Source: an uncultured Rothia sp. (GTDB lineage Bacteria > Actinomycetota > Actinomycetes > Actinomycetales > Micrococcaceae). From it: a stretch of DNA of 64,000 nucleotides. The position numbers were made by a program, and so were the translations under genes. Location: positions 37,553 to 101,552 of the forward strand of contig NZ_CAKAPD010000008.1 in the NCBI RefSeq assembly GCF_916715725.1, written 5' to 3'. The notes under the pieces are model-generated. The model saw nothing but the letters and a program-made list of their open reading frames with translations, searched no databases and was not told where the DNA came from. This document shows, piece after piece, positions 34,077-43,612 of this stretch. The first letter of the stretch is position 1, and each line of letters starts with the position of its first letter.

Positions 34077-35096
34077 TTAGCGCTGAACGTACTGGGCGCG
34101 CATTGCCTCGCAGTCAGCGGTCAAAGAAGTCGGGACCTCACCCAACGCCTTGCAAAGCTCCACGAAACGGTGACGCCAATCCAGGTGCTGCAGCGCCTGA
34201 CGAATCTGCTGCTCACCCTGCGCCGGGGTCCAGCGGGAGACAGCCTCAGCAACCTGCGCGAGGCCCGCGCGAGCATCCGCGTGATCAATGTCGATGGTCG
34301 CGCCATCCCAGAGAATCTCACGCACGGTGGTGGTGTTCGGAACCTTGCCGACCACGGTTACACCCGAAGCCAGCGCATCGGTCCAGCGGCCGGTAATGTA
34401 CTCCTTGGTCGGGTGAGTGTACGGCGCCGGGCTGACCGAGGTGGAGAATGCCAGCAGGAACTTCGCGCGGTTCAGCGAATCCTGCAGGTGCTGAGCCGAC
34501 TCGCGATCGTTCGCGCCGAAGGGCGGACGGCCCTCAAAGCTCAGACCCAGCTCACCGGCAAGGGCGGCGGTCGCCTCGTCATCCTCGTAGGCGGCGGGCT
34601 GGCGACCCACACGCAGCAGGTCGGTGCTCTTCGACTCCAGCGCCGCCAGACGGTCGCTGAACTTGCTCCACACATCCGCACCCCAGGGCAGAACGCCGGG
34701 GGTCTTTACACCCGCGGCAGTCCAGGGCTGAACATCGTCAACGTCCGCAACGAAAATACGGTCGTAGGTGGAGGACTTCGCCACCGCGGGAATACGGTCA
34801 TCCCAGAAGCTATCAATCACCCAGCCGTAAATCGCGCCGTAGCGGCGGAATGCGAAGGAACGCTGCGAAATGGCGTACAGCTGACCGGGATCAGAAGCAA
34901 TCACCAGGCAGCGCTTGGAGCCGCCCTTAATGCGGGGCAGGCGCGCCAGAAGCTTCGTTTCCTTGCTGAGGGATGCGCCCACATCCACGGTGTGGACGGT
35001 GCCGCCGGTGTAGCGGGCGAGAAGCTCCGCCATGGCGTGTACGGGAACCCAACCGGCTCCGGAGGGGACGGCAACAATAATATCGAGTGAGCTCAT
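34077..35096 (-). CDS. Glycosyltransferase-like protein
   Basis: The 339-residue cytosolic protein appears to have two Rossmann-like halves, as in GT-B enzymes: VAVPSGAGWVPVHAMAELLARYTGG at the N terminus and a C-terminal segment HPTKEYITGRWTDALASGVTVVGKVPN, where EYITGRWTDAL resembles the sugar-nucleotide site of family 4-like transferases. It is distant from named families, so donor and acceptor are unknown. ATG 35096 is chosen because AAGGA lies seven bases upstream. The ~280 bases to menD hold no supported gene. Confidence 0.6.
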   Translation of the reverse strand: MSSLDIIVAVPSGAGWVPVHAMAELLARYTGGTVHTVDVGASLSKETKLLARLPRIKGGSKRCLVIASDPGQLYAISQRSFAFRRYGAIYGWVIDSFWDDRIPAVAKSSTYDRIFVADVDDVQPWTAAGVKTPGVLPWGADVWSKFSDRLAALESKSTDLLRVGRQPAAYEDDEATAALAGELGLSFEGRPPFGANDRESAQHLQDSLNRAKFLLAFSTSVSPAPYTHPTKEYITGRWTDALASGVTVVGKVPNTTTVREILWDGATIDIDHADARAGLAQVAEAVSRWTPAQGEQQIRQALQHLDWRHRFVELCKALGEVPTSLTADCEAMRAQYVQR

Positions 35097-35375
35097 GAGA
35101 ATCCTTGCGGCTACGCCCGCCGCATGCACCGGACTCACCGGGGTAAAACCCCTGGTCGAGCGCGGTATGCGTTAGCGGTGAGAGCGTGAATGTTGATCAA
35201 TGATAGATAGGGTGCCTTGAGTCAGCAGGTGCGCAGGAAAACGCGAAGGTAACGGCGAGTGAAACCGCTACGACCGGCTAACTTTTAGAGCCACGGAAGG
35301 CTACGGCACGGATAGTTTTCAGTATATCGGTCAACTCCGCGCGCGGGGCATAGCCTGAAGCCTTTACGCGCGGCT

Positions 35376-37205
35376 TTAGGGTGTGTGAATGCGCACCTCA
35401 ATGCCCGATTCGGTACCAAAACCGGCGGCCATGCGTGCCAGGTCAGTGTTCGGTGCGGCAGCCACCGTGAAGAAGCGGTCTACAGCGGCGGTGAACTGCT
35501 CCTGACGAGCCATATCACCGTGTTCAAGGGTCGTGAAAATACCGCCGCCGGCATCGTCAAAGACCTCAACGCGCAGGTCGGGAAGAAGCTCCGTGTTCGG
35601 CAGATTCAGCGACGAAACATCGTGCTGGAAGGTCAGGTCACCGCACAGCAGGGTCACCGGCAGGGCGGCACCACCAATGACCGGGCGGGAGTTCTCATCC
35701 ACGCCGGCGGGGTAGTAGCCCGACAGGGAGACGCCAATAGCGGTCGCAATCGTGCCGTCAATACCCGCCAGACCGCGGTTTGCAAACACACGCGCGGGGG
35801 CGGGCTCACCCAGGGCGGGGGCCGCCGCGTCCAAATCACGCACCAGGTTTGAGGAGCCCAGCACCATGAGACGACGCTGAGCTACCGCATCCTTCCAGAC
35901 GCGGCGCGCGTAGGAGCGGCCGGCGGTCCGGTTGCGGTAATCGGTGTAGTCTACGGAGTCTGCAGAATCAGAGTGCTCGTAGGCGGCAATGGCGCGCAGG
36001 CACTCATCCTGCAGTTCGCGGGCGGGCTCAACCCACTGATCCAGCCAGCTCAGTTCGTCAGCCGGTTCATCGGTGGCAGTAGCGGATGCGCACGCAAACT
36101 CGGCAAGCTCATGCGGGGTAGACAGTTCCACGAAGGAGCGAGCATCGGGCTCGTACCAGCTGGCGCGGCGCGGCGCGTAGAAAGCGCACTGAATATCCGT
36201 GCGTTCGAGCAGTGCCGTAATCGGGCGTGAGAGCGTTGGGTGTCCGAAGAGCACTACACGCTCAATCTGTGCGGCGGGTGCGAAGGACTCATCGCCGAGC
36301 AGCTGCGGGTAGTGGGGGATAGAAGTCACACCGTGGCGCGCCTCGGAGGAAGGCTCCGCGAACAGCGGCAGGTTCAGCACACGGGCGAACTCCGCGGCGA
36401 ACTCACCGGCACCGTCAGCGGCAACCACCACGGTGCGGTGCGCCGGGGTGAACTCCGCCAGGTCCGCCTGCGCCTCCAAGGAGTCCAGGAGCCAACGCTG
36501 TTCAGCGCTGGAGAGCCCCGAACCCTCAGCACGGGCGGCGCGTGCGCGGCCCTCAGCCTGCGGGTCGTAATCCTCCAGCAGACTCTGCGCCCACTGCGGC
36601 AGCATCTGCGCAAAACGACCCGAGGGGGTCAACGGCGTATCAAAACAAATGTTCAGGTGCACCGGGCCAATCGGCTCAGCCGACTGCTTGCGCCAGTGTT
36701 CGGCGCTACGACCGGTCAGCGCGTTCAAGCAAGCCGCAAAAGCCTGAGTCTGCTCGCCCTCCACCTGCTCGGGGTAGGAGGTCAGATCGGCTTCAGCACG
36801 CACAAAAGGATGGAAGAAACTCGCCTGACGGGTCGTCTGATTCACGCCGCTACCGCGCAGACGCTCCGGGCGGTCAGCGCTCAGCACCGCCAGCGGCACA
36901 CCGGCGTGGTATGCCTCCATGACGGCGGGCATGTACTCGCCCAGAGCCGTACCGGAGGTGCACACCAGGCCCACCGGCTGACCGGACGCCTTCGCAATGC
37001 CGAGGGCGGTAAAGGCTGCACTTCGCTCGTCCACGCGCACGTGCGCAATCAGGGCGCCGGCTTCAGCGGCGGCGGCAATAGCGTACGCAAGAGGTGCGCT
37101 ACGGGATCCCGGAGACACGACAACATGCCGCATACCGGCACGAATCAGCGAATCGAGCACGGATACTGCGGTGAGCATGGCGGGGGTTGAGCGGTTTTCA
37201 GTCAC
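35376..37205 (-). CDS. menD: 2-succinyl-5-enolpyruvyl-6-hydroxy-3-cyclohexene-1-carboxylate synthase
   Basis: The 609-residue thiamine-diphosphate enzyme joins isochorismate and 2-oxoglutarate, the first committed menaquinone step. The N-terminal pyrimidine-binding domain shows VVVSPGSRSAPLAYAI, VDERSAAFTALGIAKASGQPVGLVCTSGTALGEYMPAVMEA and SADRPERLRGSGVNQTTRQ. The C-terminal TPP domain shows FANRGLAGIDGTIATAIGV and LCGDLTFQHD. The start is GTG 37205, with only a weak ribosome-binding site. menC lies just upstream on the same strand with a 77-base gap. Confidence 0.96.
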   Translation of the reverse strand: MTENRSTPAMLTAVSVLDSLIRAGMRHVVVSPGSRSAPLAYAIAAAAEAGALIAHVRVDERSAAFTALGIAKASGQPVGLVCTSGTALGEYMPAVMEAYHAGVPLAVLSADRPERLRGSGVNQTTRQASFFHPFVRAEADLTSYPEQVEGEQTQAFAACLNALTGRSAEHWRKQSAEPIGPVHLNICFDTPLTPSGRFAQMLPQWAQSLLEDYDPQAEGRARAARAEGSGLSSAEQRWLLDSLEAQADLAEFTPAHRTVVVAADGAGEFAAEFARVLNLPLFAEPSSEARHGVTSIPHYPQLLGDESFAPAAQIERVVLFGHPTLSRPITALLERTDIQCAFYAPRRASWYEPDARSFVELSTPHELAEFACASATATDEPADELSWLDQWVEPARELQDECLRAIAAYEHSDSADSVDYTDYRNRTAGRSYARRVWKDAVAQRRLMVLGSSNLVRDLDAAAPALGEPAPARVFANRGLAGIDGTIATAIGVSLSGYYPAGVDENSRPVIGGAALPVTLLCGDLTFQHDVSSLNLPNTELLPDLRVEVFDDAGGGIFTTLEHGDMARQEQFTAAVDRFFTVAAAPNTDLARMAAGFGTESGIEVRIHTP

Positions 37206-37282
37206 CGTACCATTCTAATGCCGCGGGCTTTTTCCTTCAGTTTTGGTTACCCTTCACGACCTCATCGTTACAGCGCTAACCG

Positions 37283-38338
37283 TTACAGATCAGCGGCGCG
37301 TTCCAGAACGCGGTAGCAGGCGGTGACGCGTTCCACCCACCATTGGTGGGTCTGCTCATCGGTGGCAAGACGCGCCAGGCGCTGCGGGCTGGGGGTGATG
37401 GCGCGCAGGTCCATGAACCCGTCGCGGGCGATGAGCGGCTCATCGGTGACGTCTTCAGCCATGAGGGAGACCGTGCCCAGACCGCACCCGTACCTCAGGG
37501 TCGGCAGGGAAGCCGCCAGGGATGCACCGGTGGCGATGCCCACCGAAGACTCCAGCGCAGAAGAAACCACCGCCGGTAGCTGCGCCTGCTCCACCAGAGC
37601 GAGGGCACGACGCACACCACCCAGCGGCGCCGCCTTAATAACCATCAGGTCCGCGGCGTTCGCGCGAGCCACCTTGAGCGGATCCTCCGCCTTACGGATC
37701 GACTCATCAGCGGCAATGCGAGCGGGCAGCCCCTCCTTGGCGATGGCGTAGCGGAGCGCCGCCATATCCTCAATGGTCGCCACGGGCTGCTCGGCGTAAA
37801 TAATGCCGTACTCGCAGAGCTTGCGGAGCGCCTCGAGGGCACCGTCGAGGGTGTAGCCCATGTTCGCATCCACCTTCAGACGTGCATTCGGGAGCGCTTT
37901 TCGCGCCGCCGCCACGCGGGCAATATCGTCGGCGAGGCTCTGGCCCTTCTCAGCCACCTTAATTTTGAGTTCCTGAATCTCGCCCTCGTACTTGGCGAGC
38001 ACCTCCGGCACACGCTCGGCGGGTACCGCGGGCAGGGTCGCGTTCAGCGGGATGCGCGTACGCACCGGCTCCGGGGCGGGTAGCCACGCCGCCTCCAACG
38101 CGCAGGCGAGCCACGCGGCAGACTCCTGCGCACCGTACTCGAGGAAGGGCGCGAATTCACCCCAGCCGTGCGGGCCGCGGATCAGCGCGCTCTGGCGGCT
38201 ATTGACCCCGCGGAAGGTCACGGTCATCGGAATTTCGACCGTGAAAAGGTTCTCCAGAACCTCCTGCAGGGGCGGCAGGGGAGTGTTCGTGAGGCGAAAA
38301 CCGTAGCCGAGAGGCGGCACGCTCATGCTGATATTCAA
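37283..38338 (-). CDS. menC: o-Succinylbenzoate synthase
   Basis: The 351-residue enolase-superfamily enzyme dehydrates SHCHC to o-succinylbenzoate. The second catalytic Lys lies in LKIKVAEKG, metal ligands in LKVDANMGYT, YAEQPVA and IAADESI, and the last Lys in VIKAAPLGG. TTG at 38338 is preferred because GAAGGG lies eight bases upstream; the ATG at 38326 has none. It pairs with menD as a probable two-gene transcript. Confidence 0.93.
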   Translation of the reverse strand: MNISMSVPPLGYGFRLTNTPLPPLQEVLENLFTVEIPMTVTFRGVNSRQSALIRGPHGWGEFAPFLEYGAQESAAWLACALEAAWLPAPEPVRTRIPLNATLPAVPAERVPEVLAKYEGEIQELKIKVAEKGQSLADDIARVAAARKALPNARLKVDANMGYTLDGALEALRKLCEYGIIYAEQPVATIEDMAALRYAIAKEGLPARIAADESIRKAEDPLKVARANAADLMVIKAAPLGGVRRALALVEQAQLPAVVSSALESSVGIATGASLAASLPTLRYGCGLGTVSLMAEDVTDEPLIARDGFMDLRAITPSPQRLARLATDEQTHQWWVERVTACYRVLERAADL

Positions 38339-38579
38339 GGTATCTACCCTTCGTCGATGCGCTATGAGCTCACCATAGCATTCCGCCCTGACGTGGGTGC
38401 GCTCGCAACCCGTTTCGCATTCTCTGGAAACTCTCAGGTTGTGGTCGAAAAAACTTTAGTTTTTCATAGCTTAACCTGGGATAGTAGGTAGTTATTCGCC
38501 CGATGACTCGAACGATGTCGCGCGCGATGCGGCAGCTTGGGGGCTGCCGCTTTGACAGCGGACATCGGCGGGCTCGGGT

Positions 38580-40145
38580 ATGGCTAACAGGCATGAGGGC
38601 AAGAAGGTACGAAGGGTTATGAAGAAGAAAACACCGGCAAATACATCGGGTTCGGAAAACTCCGGTTGGGAGAGCTCCGAAAAGCTTGATGCTACCAGTG
38701 TGCTTCACCCCGCTGACGTGCATGCAGCCGTGGCTGATAACGCACCCACTACGGTGTTTTCCTCTGATGAGACGCAGGTGCTCTCCGATTATCAGGACGC
38801 TACCCAGGTGCTCAACGCCCACGAGACTGTTGCGCCCGCTGATTCTGAAGACTCTACGGAAGTTATTGGCGCGACCCGCCCTCTGCCGCGCGCCTACCGC
38901 GCCCCCATTCAGATACCCGAGACGATTCCCTCCGCACAGGAACGCGCCTCCCAGGGGAACTACAGCGCGGATGAGCCTCTGCAGGCTACGCGTCGCCTTG
39001 ACCCGCCGAGGCCTCCGGTAAGCGGTTACCCGCTGAACGCCAATATGGGCGCGGGACACATGGGTGCTCCTCAGATGGGTGCTGAACAGATAAGTGCCCA
39101 GCAGCCGCTTCCCCAGCGTGTGCCGCCGCAGGCGCCTCAGCAGGTACCTCAGCAACCGGTGGCGTACCCTCCGGAGGCGTATCCTGCCGCGGCTTATCCG
39201 AACGGTGCGTATGTTCAGACCGGTCAGGTGCCCGTGGATGCTTCGGGCCGCCCGGTGAACCGTCCCGGTGAGGGGGAAATCATGCACCTTCCGAGTACCG
39301 GCGTTCTGATGCGCCACATTATGGCGCTGCTGTTCCTGGGGCTGTCTCTGTACGGTGCGTTCGCGTTCTTTATTTATACTGCGACCGGCCAGCAGGTGGA
39401 TGAGCAGGCGTACACCGAGTACGCACACCAGTTCAAGAGCTACCGCGGTCCGACCCTGACCGCGTTGGATTCTCTTCCCGCGGTTGTCGGCGTGATTGCC
39501 GTTTTGGGTCTGGTTGCGGTGCTGATTTGGAAGCACCGGTTCCTGCCCTCGCTGATTGGTGTGCTGGTCGCGGCTGCCGCGGTGACGAGTACGTATCTGC
39601 TCAAGCACTATCTGATTGTGAAGCCCGACCTGGGCGTTCAGGAGGCGCTGAGCAACTCGGCACCCAGCGGCCACACGACCTTCGCCGCGGCGGCTGGCGC
39701 GGCGCTCTTCCTTGCGGCACCTCGTTTTTTGCGGCCCACGGTGGCTCTGTGTGCGGCGTTTGCTACCTGCCTGACGGGTGCCTCCACGATTATTAATGGT
39801 TGGCACCGCCCGGCGGATGTGGTGACCGCTATCCTGGTCACCGCCATCTGGACGGTTGTGGGTATGGGCGTGCTGCGTTATGTACGTCCGGCAGATTTTG
39901 CGGTGGCGGCGCGTGGCGGTTTGGTGCTGGTGCCGTTGATGACGATTGCGACGCTGTTCCTGTCGTTCTGCGCGGTCATCCTGTATCTGATCGCGATTTT
40001 TGCGCCGATTCCCGGCGGTGCGTTTACCGCGGCGACCTGCATGATTATTGCGGTGAGCTTTGGTACGACGGCATTGATGGTGAATCTGTTGCGTCCGCGT
40101 AATAGTAATCGCTCCGCCTATTCGAAGGTGTGGAGTTACCAGTAA
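38580..40145 (+). CDS. PAP2-family membrane phosphatase with long Pro/Gln-rich N terminus
   Basis: The C-terminal ~280 residues of the 521-residue protein form a six-helix phosphatidic-acid phosphatase type 2 domain, with SAPSGHTTFAAAAG (motif 2) and ASTIINGWHRPADVV (motif 3). Motif 1 is weak (HYLIVKPD, Lys in place of Arg). The N-terminal ~240 residues are hydrophilic: an acidic part with paired DETQVL and DATQVL units, then a Pro/Gln/Ala/Met-rich part. Substrates may be undecaprenyl diphosphate or phosphatidate-like lipids. The start is ATG 38580; an ATG at 38619 has a GAAGGG that sits too close. Confidence 0.8.
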   Translation: MANRHEGKKVRRVMKKKTPANTSGSENSGWESSEKLDATSVLHPADVHAAVADNAPTTVFSSDETQVLSDYQDATQVLNAHETVAPADSEDSTEVIGATRPLPRAYRAPIQIPETIPSAQERASQGNYSADEPLQATRRLDPPRPPVSGYPLNANMGAGHMGAPQMGAEQISAQQPLPQRVPPQAPQQVPQQPVAYPPEAYPAAAYPNGAYVQTGQVPVDASGRPVNRPGEGEIMHLPSTGVLMRHIMALLFLGLSLYGAFAFFIYTATGQQVDEQAYTEYAHQFKSYRGPTLTALDSLPAVVGVIAVLGLVAVLIWKHRFLPSLIGVLVAAAAVTSTYLLKHYLIVKPDLGVQEALSNSAPSGHTTFAAAAGAALFLAAPRFLRPTVALCAAFATCLTGASTIINGWHRPADVVTAILVTAIWTVVGMGVLRYVRPADFAVAARGGLVLVPLMTIATLFLSFCAVILYLIAIFAPIPGGAFTAATCMIIAVSFGTTALMVNLLRPRNSNRSAYSKVWSYQ

Positions 40146-40201
40146 ATAATTGTTGTTCCCCTCCCTGCGCGGGGTGTTTTGGCTCGGTGTGAGCTGAGGT
40201 A

Positions 40202-40259
40202 TTGTCCCGTTGCGGGGAGGGGAATACAATATAACTAATTTAGTATTTTATATACCAAA
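40202..40259 (+). promoter_or_regulatory. Promoter and operator-like inverted repeat for the cupin gene
   Basis: A -35 TTGTCC (40202-40207) and a -10 TACAAT (40225-40230) are spaced by 17 bases. Just downstream of the predicted start lies TTTAGTAT (40239-40246), five bases, then ATACCAAA (40252-40259), a seven-of-eight inverted repeat suited to a repressor such as an HxlR- or MarR-type protein (inference). Confidence 0.55.
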
Positions 40260-40316
40260 TATAGGGAGGGGGTGCGCGCCCCCTTTCACTCATCCCTGAC
40301 AAGAAAGGTTTGTACC

Positions 40317-40694
40317 ATGGCAGGTACCCATGAAGGCCGCGTCCTCGTATTCCCCCAGCTCACCGAAGCGCTGACCCCCTTTGAAGATAAGCCCCAGGCC
40401 CGCAAGATTGTTGATGCCGACGGCGGCAACCTGACCCTCATGGAACTGGCTGCAGGCCAGTCCTGGCACGAGCACCACAGCGTGCACCCCATCTTTGTGC
40501 AGGTGCTCAAGGGCGAGGTGATTTTCCACGTGAAGGACCGCGATATTACCCTGGTGCCCGGCAAGCCGATTCACGTGACCGCCAAGCTGCTGCACTCCCT
40601 GCGCGCCGTGAAGGACTCCACCCTGCTGGTGACCATGCTGACCGGCGAATCGCACCCCGAACCCAAGGTCAATATTGACGTCGAAGAGGTCTAA
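40317..40694 (+). CDS. Small cupin-domain protein
   Basis: The 125-residue single cupin has its metal-binding motif in SWHEHHSVHPIFVQVLKGEVIF (the usual G-x5-HxH-x-E region with three histidines) and a second motif in GKPIHVTAKLLHSLRAV. AAGAAAGG places the start at ATG 40317. It stands alone, with its own promoter and terminator. Similar stand-alone cupins occur in redox or sugar metabolism; no substrate can be named. Confidence 0.8.
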   Translation: MAGTHEGRVLVFPQLTEALTPFEDKPQARKIVDADGGNLTLMELAAGQSWHEHHSVHPIFVQVLKGEVIFHVKDRDITLVPGKPIHVTAKLLHSLRAVKDSTLLVTMLTGESHPEPKVNIDVEEV

Positions 40695-40728
40695 TCCCCG
40701 GCCCCAAAACCCCTGACCCCAAAACCTT

Positions 40729-40771
40729 AGCTCGCCGCCGCATCTGCACCGGATGCCGCGGCGAGCTTTTT
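40729..40771 (+). terminator. Terminator after the cupin gene
   Basis: AGCTCGCCGC pairs with GCGGCGAGCT, followed by TTTTT. Confidence 0.9.
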
Positions 40772-40929
40772 CTCTGTCCTCCTGCCCTCACATATGCCGG
40801 CGAGAATACCCTCACGCTACGCCCTGAGCTTTCTGCACCCCGGTTGACCCAGCGCGGGCGTACCCTGAGAAGTACGCTCCCGCTAATACGCCCGCTAACA
40901 TTCCAGGGAGCAACCCGAAAGGATACGCA

Positions 40930-41763
40930 ATGCCCAAGTCACTGCAACGCCCCGTCGTTCTTCTCACCGGCGCCAGCTCCGGTATCGGCTACGACGTGGC
41001 GCCGCTACTGGTGCGCTACGGCTACATCGTCTACGGTGCCGCCCGCCGCGTTGAGAAGATTGAAGAGCTCGCCTCCGAGGGCGTGAAAGCGCTCAGCCTG
41101 GACGTTACCGATGAAGCATCCATGGAAGCCGCCGTACAGCAGATTATTGACGCAGAAGGTCGCATTGACGTGCTCATCAACAATGCAGGCTACGGATCCT
41201 ACGGCGCCATTGAAGACGTCCCCATCGACGAGGCACGCCGCCAGTTCGAGGTGAACCTCTTCGGCCTGGCGCGCCTCACCCAGCTGGTGCTGCCGCATAT
41301 GCGTGCACGGGGTAGCGGGCGCATCCTGAACATCTCCTCGATGGCGGGGCGTATTACCTCGCCCCTGGGTGCCTGGTACCACGCCACCAAGTACGCCCTC
41401 GAAGCGTTCAGCGATGCGTTGCGCATGGAGGTTGAAGAGTTCGGTATCGACGTGGTCATTATCGAGCCCGGCGGCATCAAAACCCCCTGGGGACTCATTG
41501 CGGCAGACCACCTCGAGGAATCCTCCCGAAACGGTGTCTACGCGGCTCAGGCGCAGCGCGTTGCGGCAAATATGCGTAAGCTCTACTCGCCCTCCTCTAA
41601 CCTTTCAGAGCCCAAGGTTATCTCTAACGCTATTTTGCGAGCCCTGGAGGCGCGCCGTCCCAAGACCCGCTACCTGGTAGGTTTTGGTGCTAAGCCCTCC
41701 GTGTTCCTGCATACCGTGCTGCCGGACCGTCTCTTTGACAAGGTTGCGCGCCGTATCTTCTAG
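40930..41763 (+). CDS. Short-chain dehydrogenase/reductase
   Basis: The 277-residue classical SDR has the cofactor motif LLTGASSGIGYDVAPLL, the NNAGYG motif, the catalytic Ser in LNISSMAG, Tyr and Lys in WYHATKYALEAF, and IEPGGIKTPWG. The Arg after the first strands (GAARRVEKIEEL) suggests NADP(H). GAAAGGA precedes ATG 40930. The substrate is unknown; the C-terminal part (ARRPKTRYLVGFGAKPSVFL) is like oxidoreductases that act on hydrophobic alcohols or ketones. Confidence 0.9.
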   Translation: MPKSLQRPVVLLTGASSGIGYDVAPLLVRYGYIVYGAARRVEKIEELASEGVKALSLDVTDEASMEAAVQQIIDAEGRIDVLINNAGYGSYGAIEDVPIDEARRQFEVNLFGLARLTQLVLPHMRARGSGRILNISSMAGRITSPLGAWYHATKYALEAFSDALRMEVEEFGIDVVIIEPGGIKTPWGLIAADHLEESSRNGVYAAQAQRVAANMRKLYSPSSNLSEPKVISNAILRALEARRPKTRYLVGFGAKPSVFLHTVLPDRLFDKVARRIF

Positions 41764-41795
41764 AGCCGAAATAGCGGCGAACTAGAGCATTAAAA

Positions 41796-41852
41796 AGCGG
41801 GCGGTGCTGCGCGAAACAGAATGTTTCGTACAGCACCGCCCGCTACGTTTTT
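41796..41852. terminator. Bidirectional terminator between the SDR and ABC ATPase genes
   Basis: AGCGGGCGGTGCTG pairs with CAGCACCGCCCGCT, with an inner CGAAACA/TGTTTCG stem. T-runs follow on both strands. Confidence 0.92.
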
Positions 41853-41864
41853 CAAGAGCTAGTA

Positions 41865-42644
41865 CTAGTCTACTACGGCATGGGTCGGATCGAGCACGCG
41901 CGCCAAGAAAGCCCGAGTACGTTCGTGCTGGGGGTTGCCAATCACCTGATCGGCGGGGCCCTCCTCCACGACCACACCATCTGCCATGAAGACGACCTTA
42001 TCGGCGACCTCGCGGGCGAACGCCATCTCGTGAGTCACCACGATCATGGTCATGCCCTCGTCAGCAAGGTTGCGCATAATGCTCAGAACCTCGCCGACCA
42101 TCTCCGGGTCGAGTGCACTGGTCGGCTCATCGAAGAGCATCAGGTCCGGGTTCATGGACAGCGCACGTGCAATAGCCACACGCTGCTGCTGACCGCCGGA
42201 CAGCTGAGCCGGGAAGCGGTCTTCCTTGCCTTCCAGACCAACCTTGGCGAGCTGCTCGAGGGCAACCGCCTCCGCCTCAGCCTTGGAACGGCCCAGAACT
42301 TTAATCTGAGCGATTGTGCAGTTATCCAGAATGTTCAGGTGGCCGAACAGGTTGAACTGCTGGAACACCATACCCATGTGGGTACGCACGCGGTTAATGT
42401 CTACGTCCGGGTCGGTGACCTCGGTATCGCCCACCATGATGGTGCCGTCGTTCGGCTCCTCCAGCAGGTTCACGCAACGCAGCAGGGTGGACTTACCGGA
42501 ACCCGAAGGGCCGATCAGACACACGACCTCGCCCGGCTCGACCTGCATGTCAATGCCCTTGAGAACCTGAACCTTGCCGTAGGACTTGTGCAGGTTAGAA
42601 ATGCGCACCGAAGAGGCGGCCATGGATGAAGTTGAATCAGTCAT
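41865..42644 (-). CDS. Polar amino-acid ABC transporter, ATP-binding protein
   Basis: The 259-residue ATPase has Walker A GPSGSGKST, the Q-loop QQFNLF, signature LSGGQQQR, Walker B LMLFDEPTSAL and the switch histidine in VVTHEMAFA. Its closest family is GlnQ/ArtP/HisP. It follows the permease gene on the same strand, and the solute-binding lipoprotein gene precedes both, giving a complete importer. Confidence 0.94.
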   Translation of the reverse strand: MTDSTSSMAASSVRISNLHKSYGKVQVLKGIDMQVEPGEVVCLIGPSGSGKSTLLRCVNLLEEPNDGTIMVGDTEVTDPDVDINRVRTHMGMVFQQFNLFGHLNILDNCTIAQIKVLGRSKAEAEAVALEQLAKVGLEGKEDRFPAQLSGGQQQRVAIARALSMNPDLMLFDEPTSALDPEMVGEVLSIMRNLADEGMTMIVVTHEMAFAREVADKVVFMADGVVVEEGPADQVIGNPQHERTRAFLARVLDPTHAVVD

Positions 42645-42677
42645 AGTATCTTCCGTAATCCGTATCTGTCGTTGCGC

Positions 42678-43481
42678 TTACTTGCGGCCCGCAAGCTGAG
42701 TGCGGCGCTCAAAGTATGCGGAGAGCTGGCCCAGCGGAACAGTGATAATCAGGTAGCACAGACCCGCAACCACCAGGGGAGTCAGGCCCGCGTTAGCGGC
42801 GGTCAGGCCCTCACGACCGAACTTCGCCAGCTCGTACTGAGAAACCGTCACGCCCAGCAGGTACACGAGGGAGGAGTCCTTGGTCAGCAGGATAACCTCG
42901 TTGGTCAGCGGGGGCAGAACCACGCGGAACGCCTGAGGAATAATGATCGAAATCATCGCGCGAGTGTGGGACATACCCAGGGAGCGTGCCGCCTCCATCT
43001 GGCCCTTCGGGATTGCCTGCAGGCCCGCACGCAGAACCTCACTAATGTAAGCTGCCGAAACCATACCCAGGGACAGGGTCACCGGAATCAGGTTATCCAC
43101 GAAGCGGATCTTGAACGCCAGAGGAATACCGTAACCGAACGCGAAGAAAACCAGCAGCGCCGGGATGCCGCGGAAAAGCTCCACGTACAGGGTCGCAATC
43201 CAACGGTAGGGGGCGATAGAGGAAATACGCATGAGCGCCAGCAGCAGACCGCCGGAGAGGCCCACGATGAAGCCCAAGGTGGTGTACAGCAGGGTGTTCT
43301 TTAACGCCACGGTGATGACGTCGGGGAACTGCTGAGCCGCAACGTCCAGGTTGAATACCTGCTGGCTGAGGGTCTTCCAGTCAGCCAAAAGAATGGCTGC
43401 CAGAGCGATAACTGCCAGAAGGGCGTACTGTGCGTAGCGGAAGAGCTTCTGCTTCTGACGGGGTGAGAGTTTAGAGGACAT
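42678..43481 (-). CDS. Polar amino-acid ABC transporter, permease
   Basis: The 267-residue HisM/GlnP-type permease has about five membrane segments, with the EAA loop ARSLGMSHTRAMISIIIPQAFRVVLPPL that docks on the ATPase. ELFRGIPALLVFFAFGYG is typical of the family. The N terminus is basic (SPRQKQKLFR). The product belongs with the genes on either side; the solute is likely a polar amino acid such as glutamine, glutamate or a basic amino acid. Confidence 0.93.
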   Translation of the reverse strand: MSSKLSPRQKQKLFRYAQYALLAVIALAAILLADWKTLSQQVFNLDVAAQQFPDVITVALKNTLLYTTLGFIVGLSGGLLLALMRISSIAPYRWIATLYVELFRGIPALLVFFAFGYGIPLAFKIRFVDNLIPVTLSLGMVSAAYISEVLRAGLQAIPKGQMEAARSLGMSHTRAMISIIIPQAFRVVLPPLTNEVILLTKDSSLVYLLGVTVSQYELAKFGREGLTAANAGLTPLVVAGLCYLIITVPLGQLSAYFERRTQLAGRK

Positions 43482-43541
43482 GCGCTTTCTTATCCGTGTG
43501 CTGTTCGGTCAAGAGCGTTTTATACGCTCACAAGGGTAGAG

Positions 43542-43606
43542 GCCGGAGAATCCCCCAACCCAAAAGTAATAAGGTACTCCTGAATTGGGGGAGAGGCTAA
43601 CCGGCT
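43542..43606 (-). promoter_or_regulatory. Intercistronic stem-loop between binding-protein and permease genes
   Basis: TCCCCCAA (43551-43558) pairs with TTGGGGGA (43585-43592), with an outer GCCGG/CCGGC pair. Such stems after a binding-protein gene often partly terminate or stabilise mRNA so that the binding protein is made in excess (inference). Confidence 0.6.
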
Positions 43607-43612
43607 AGATGC

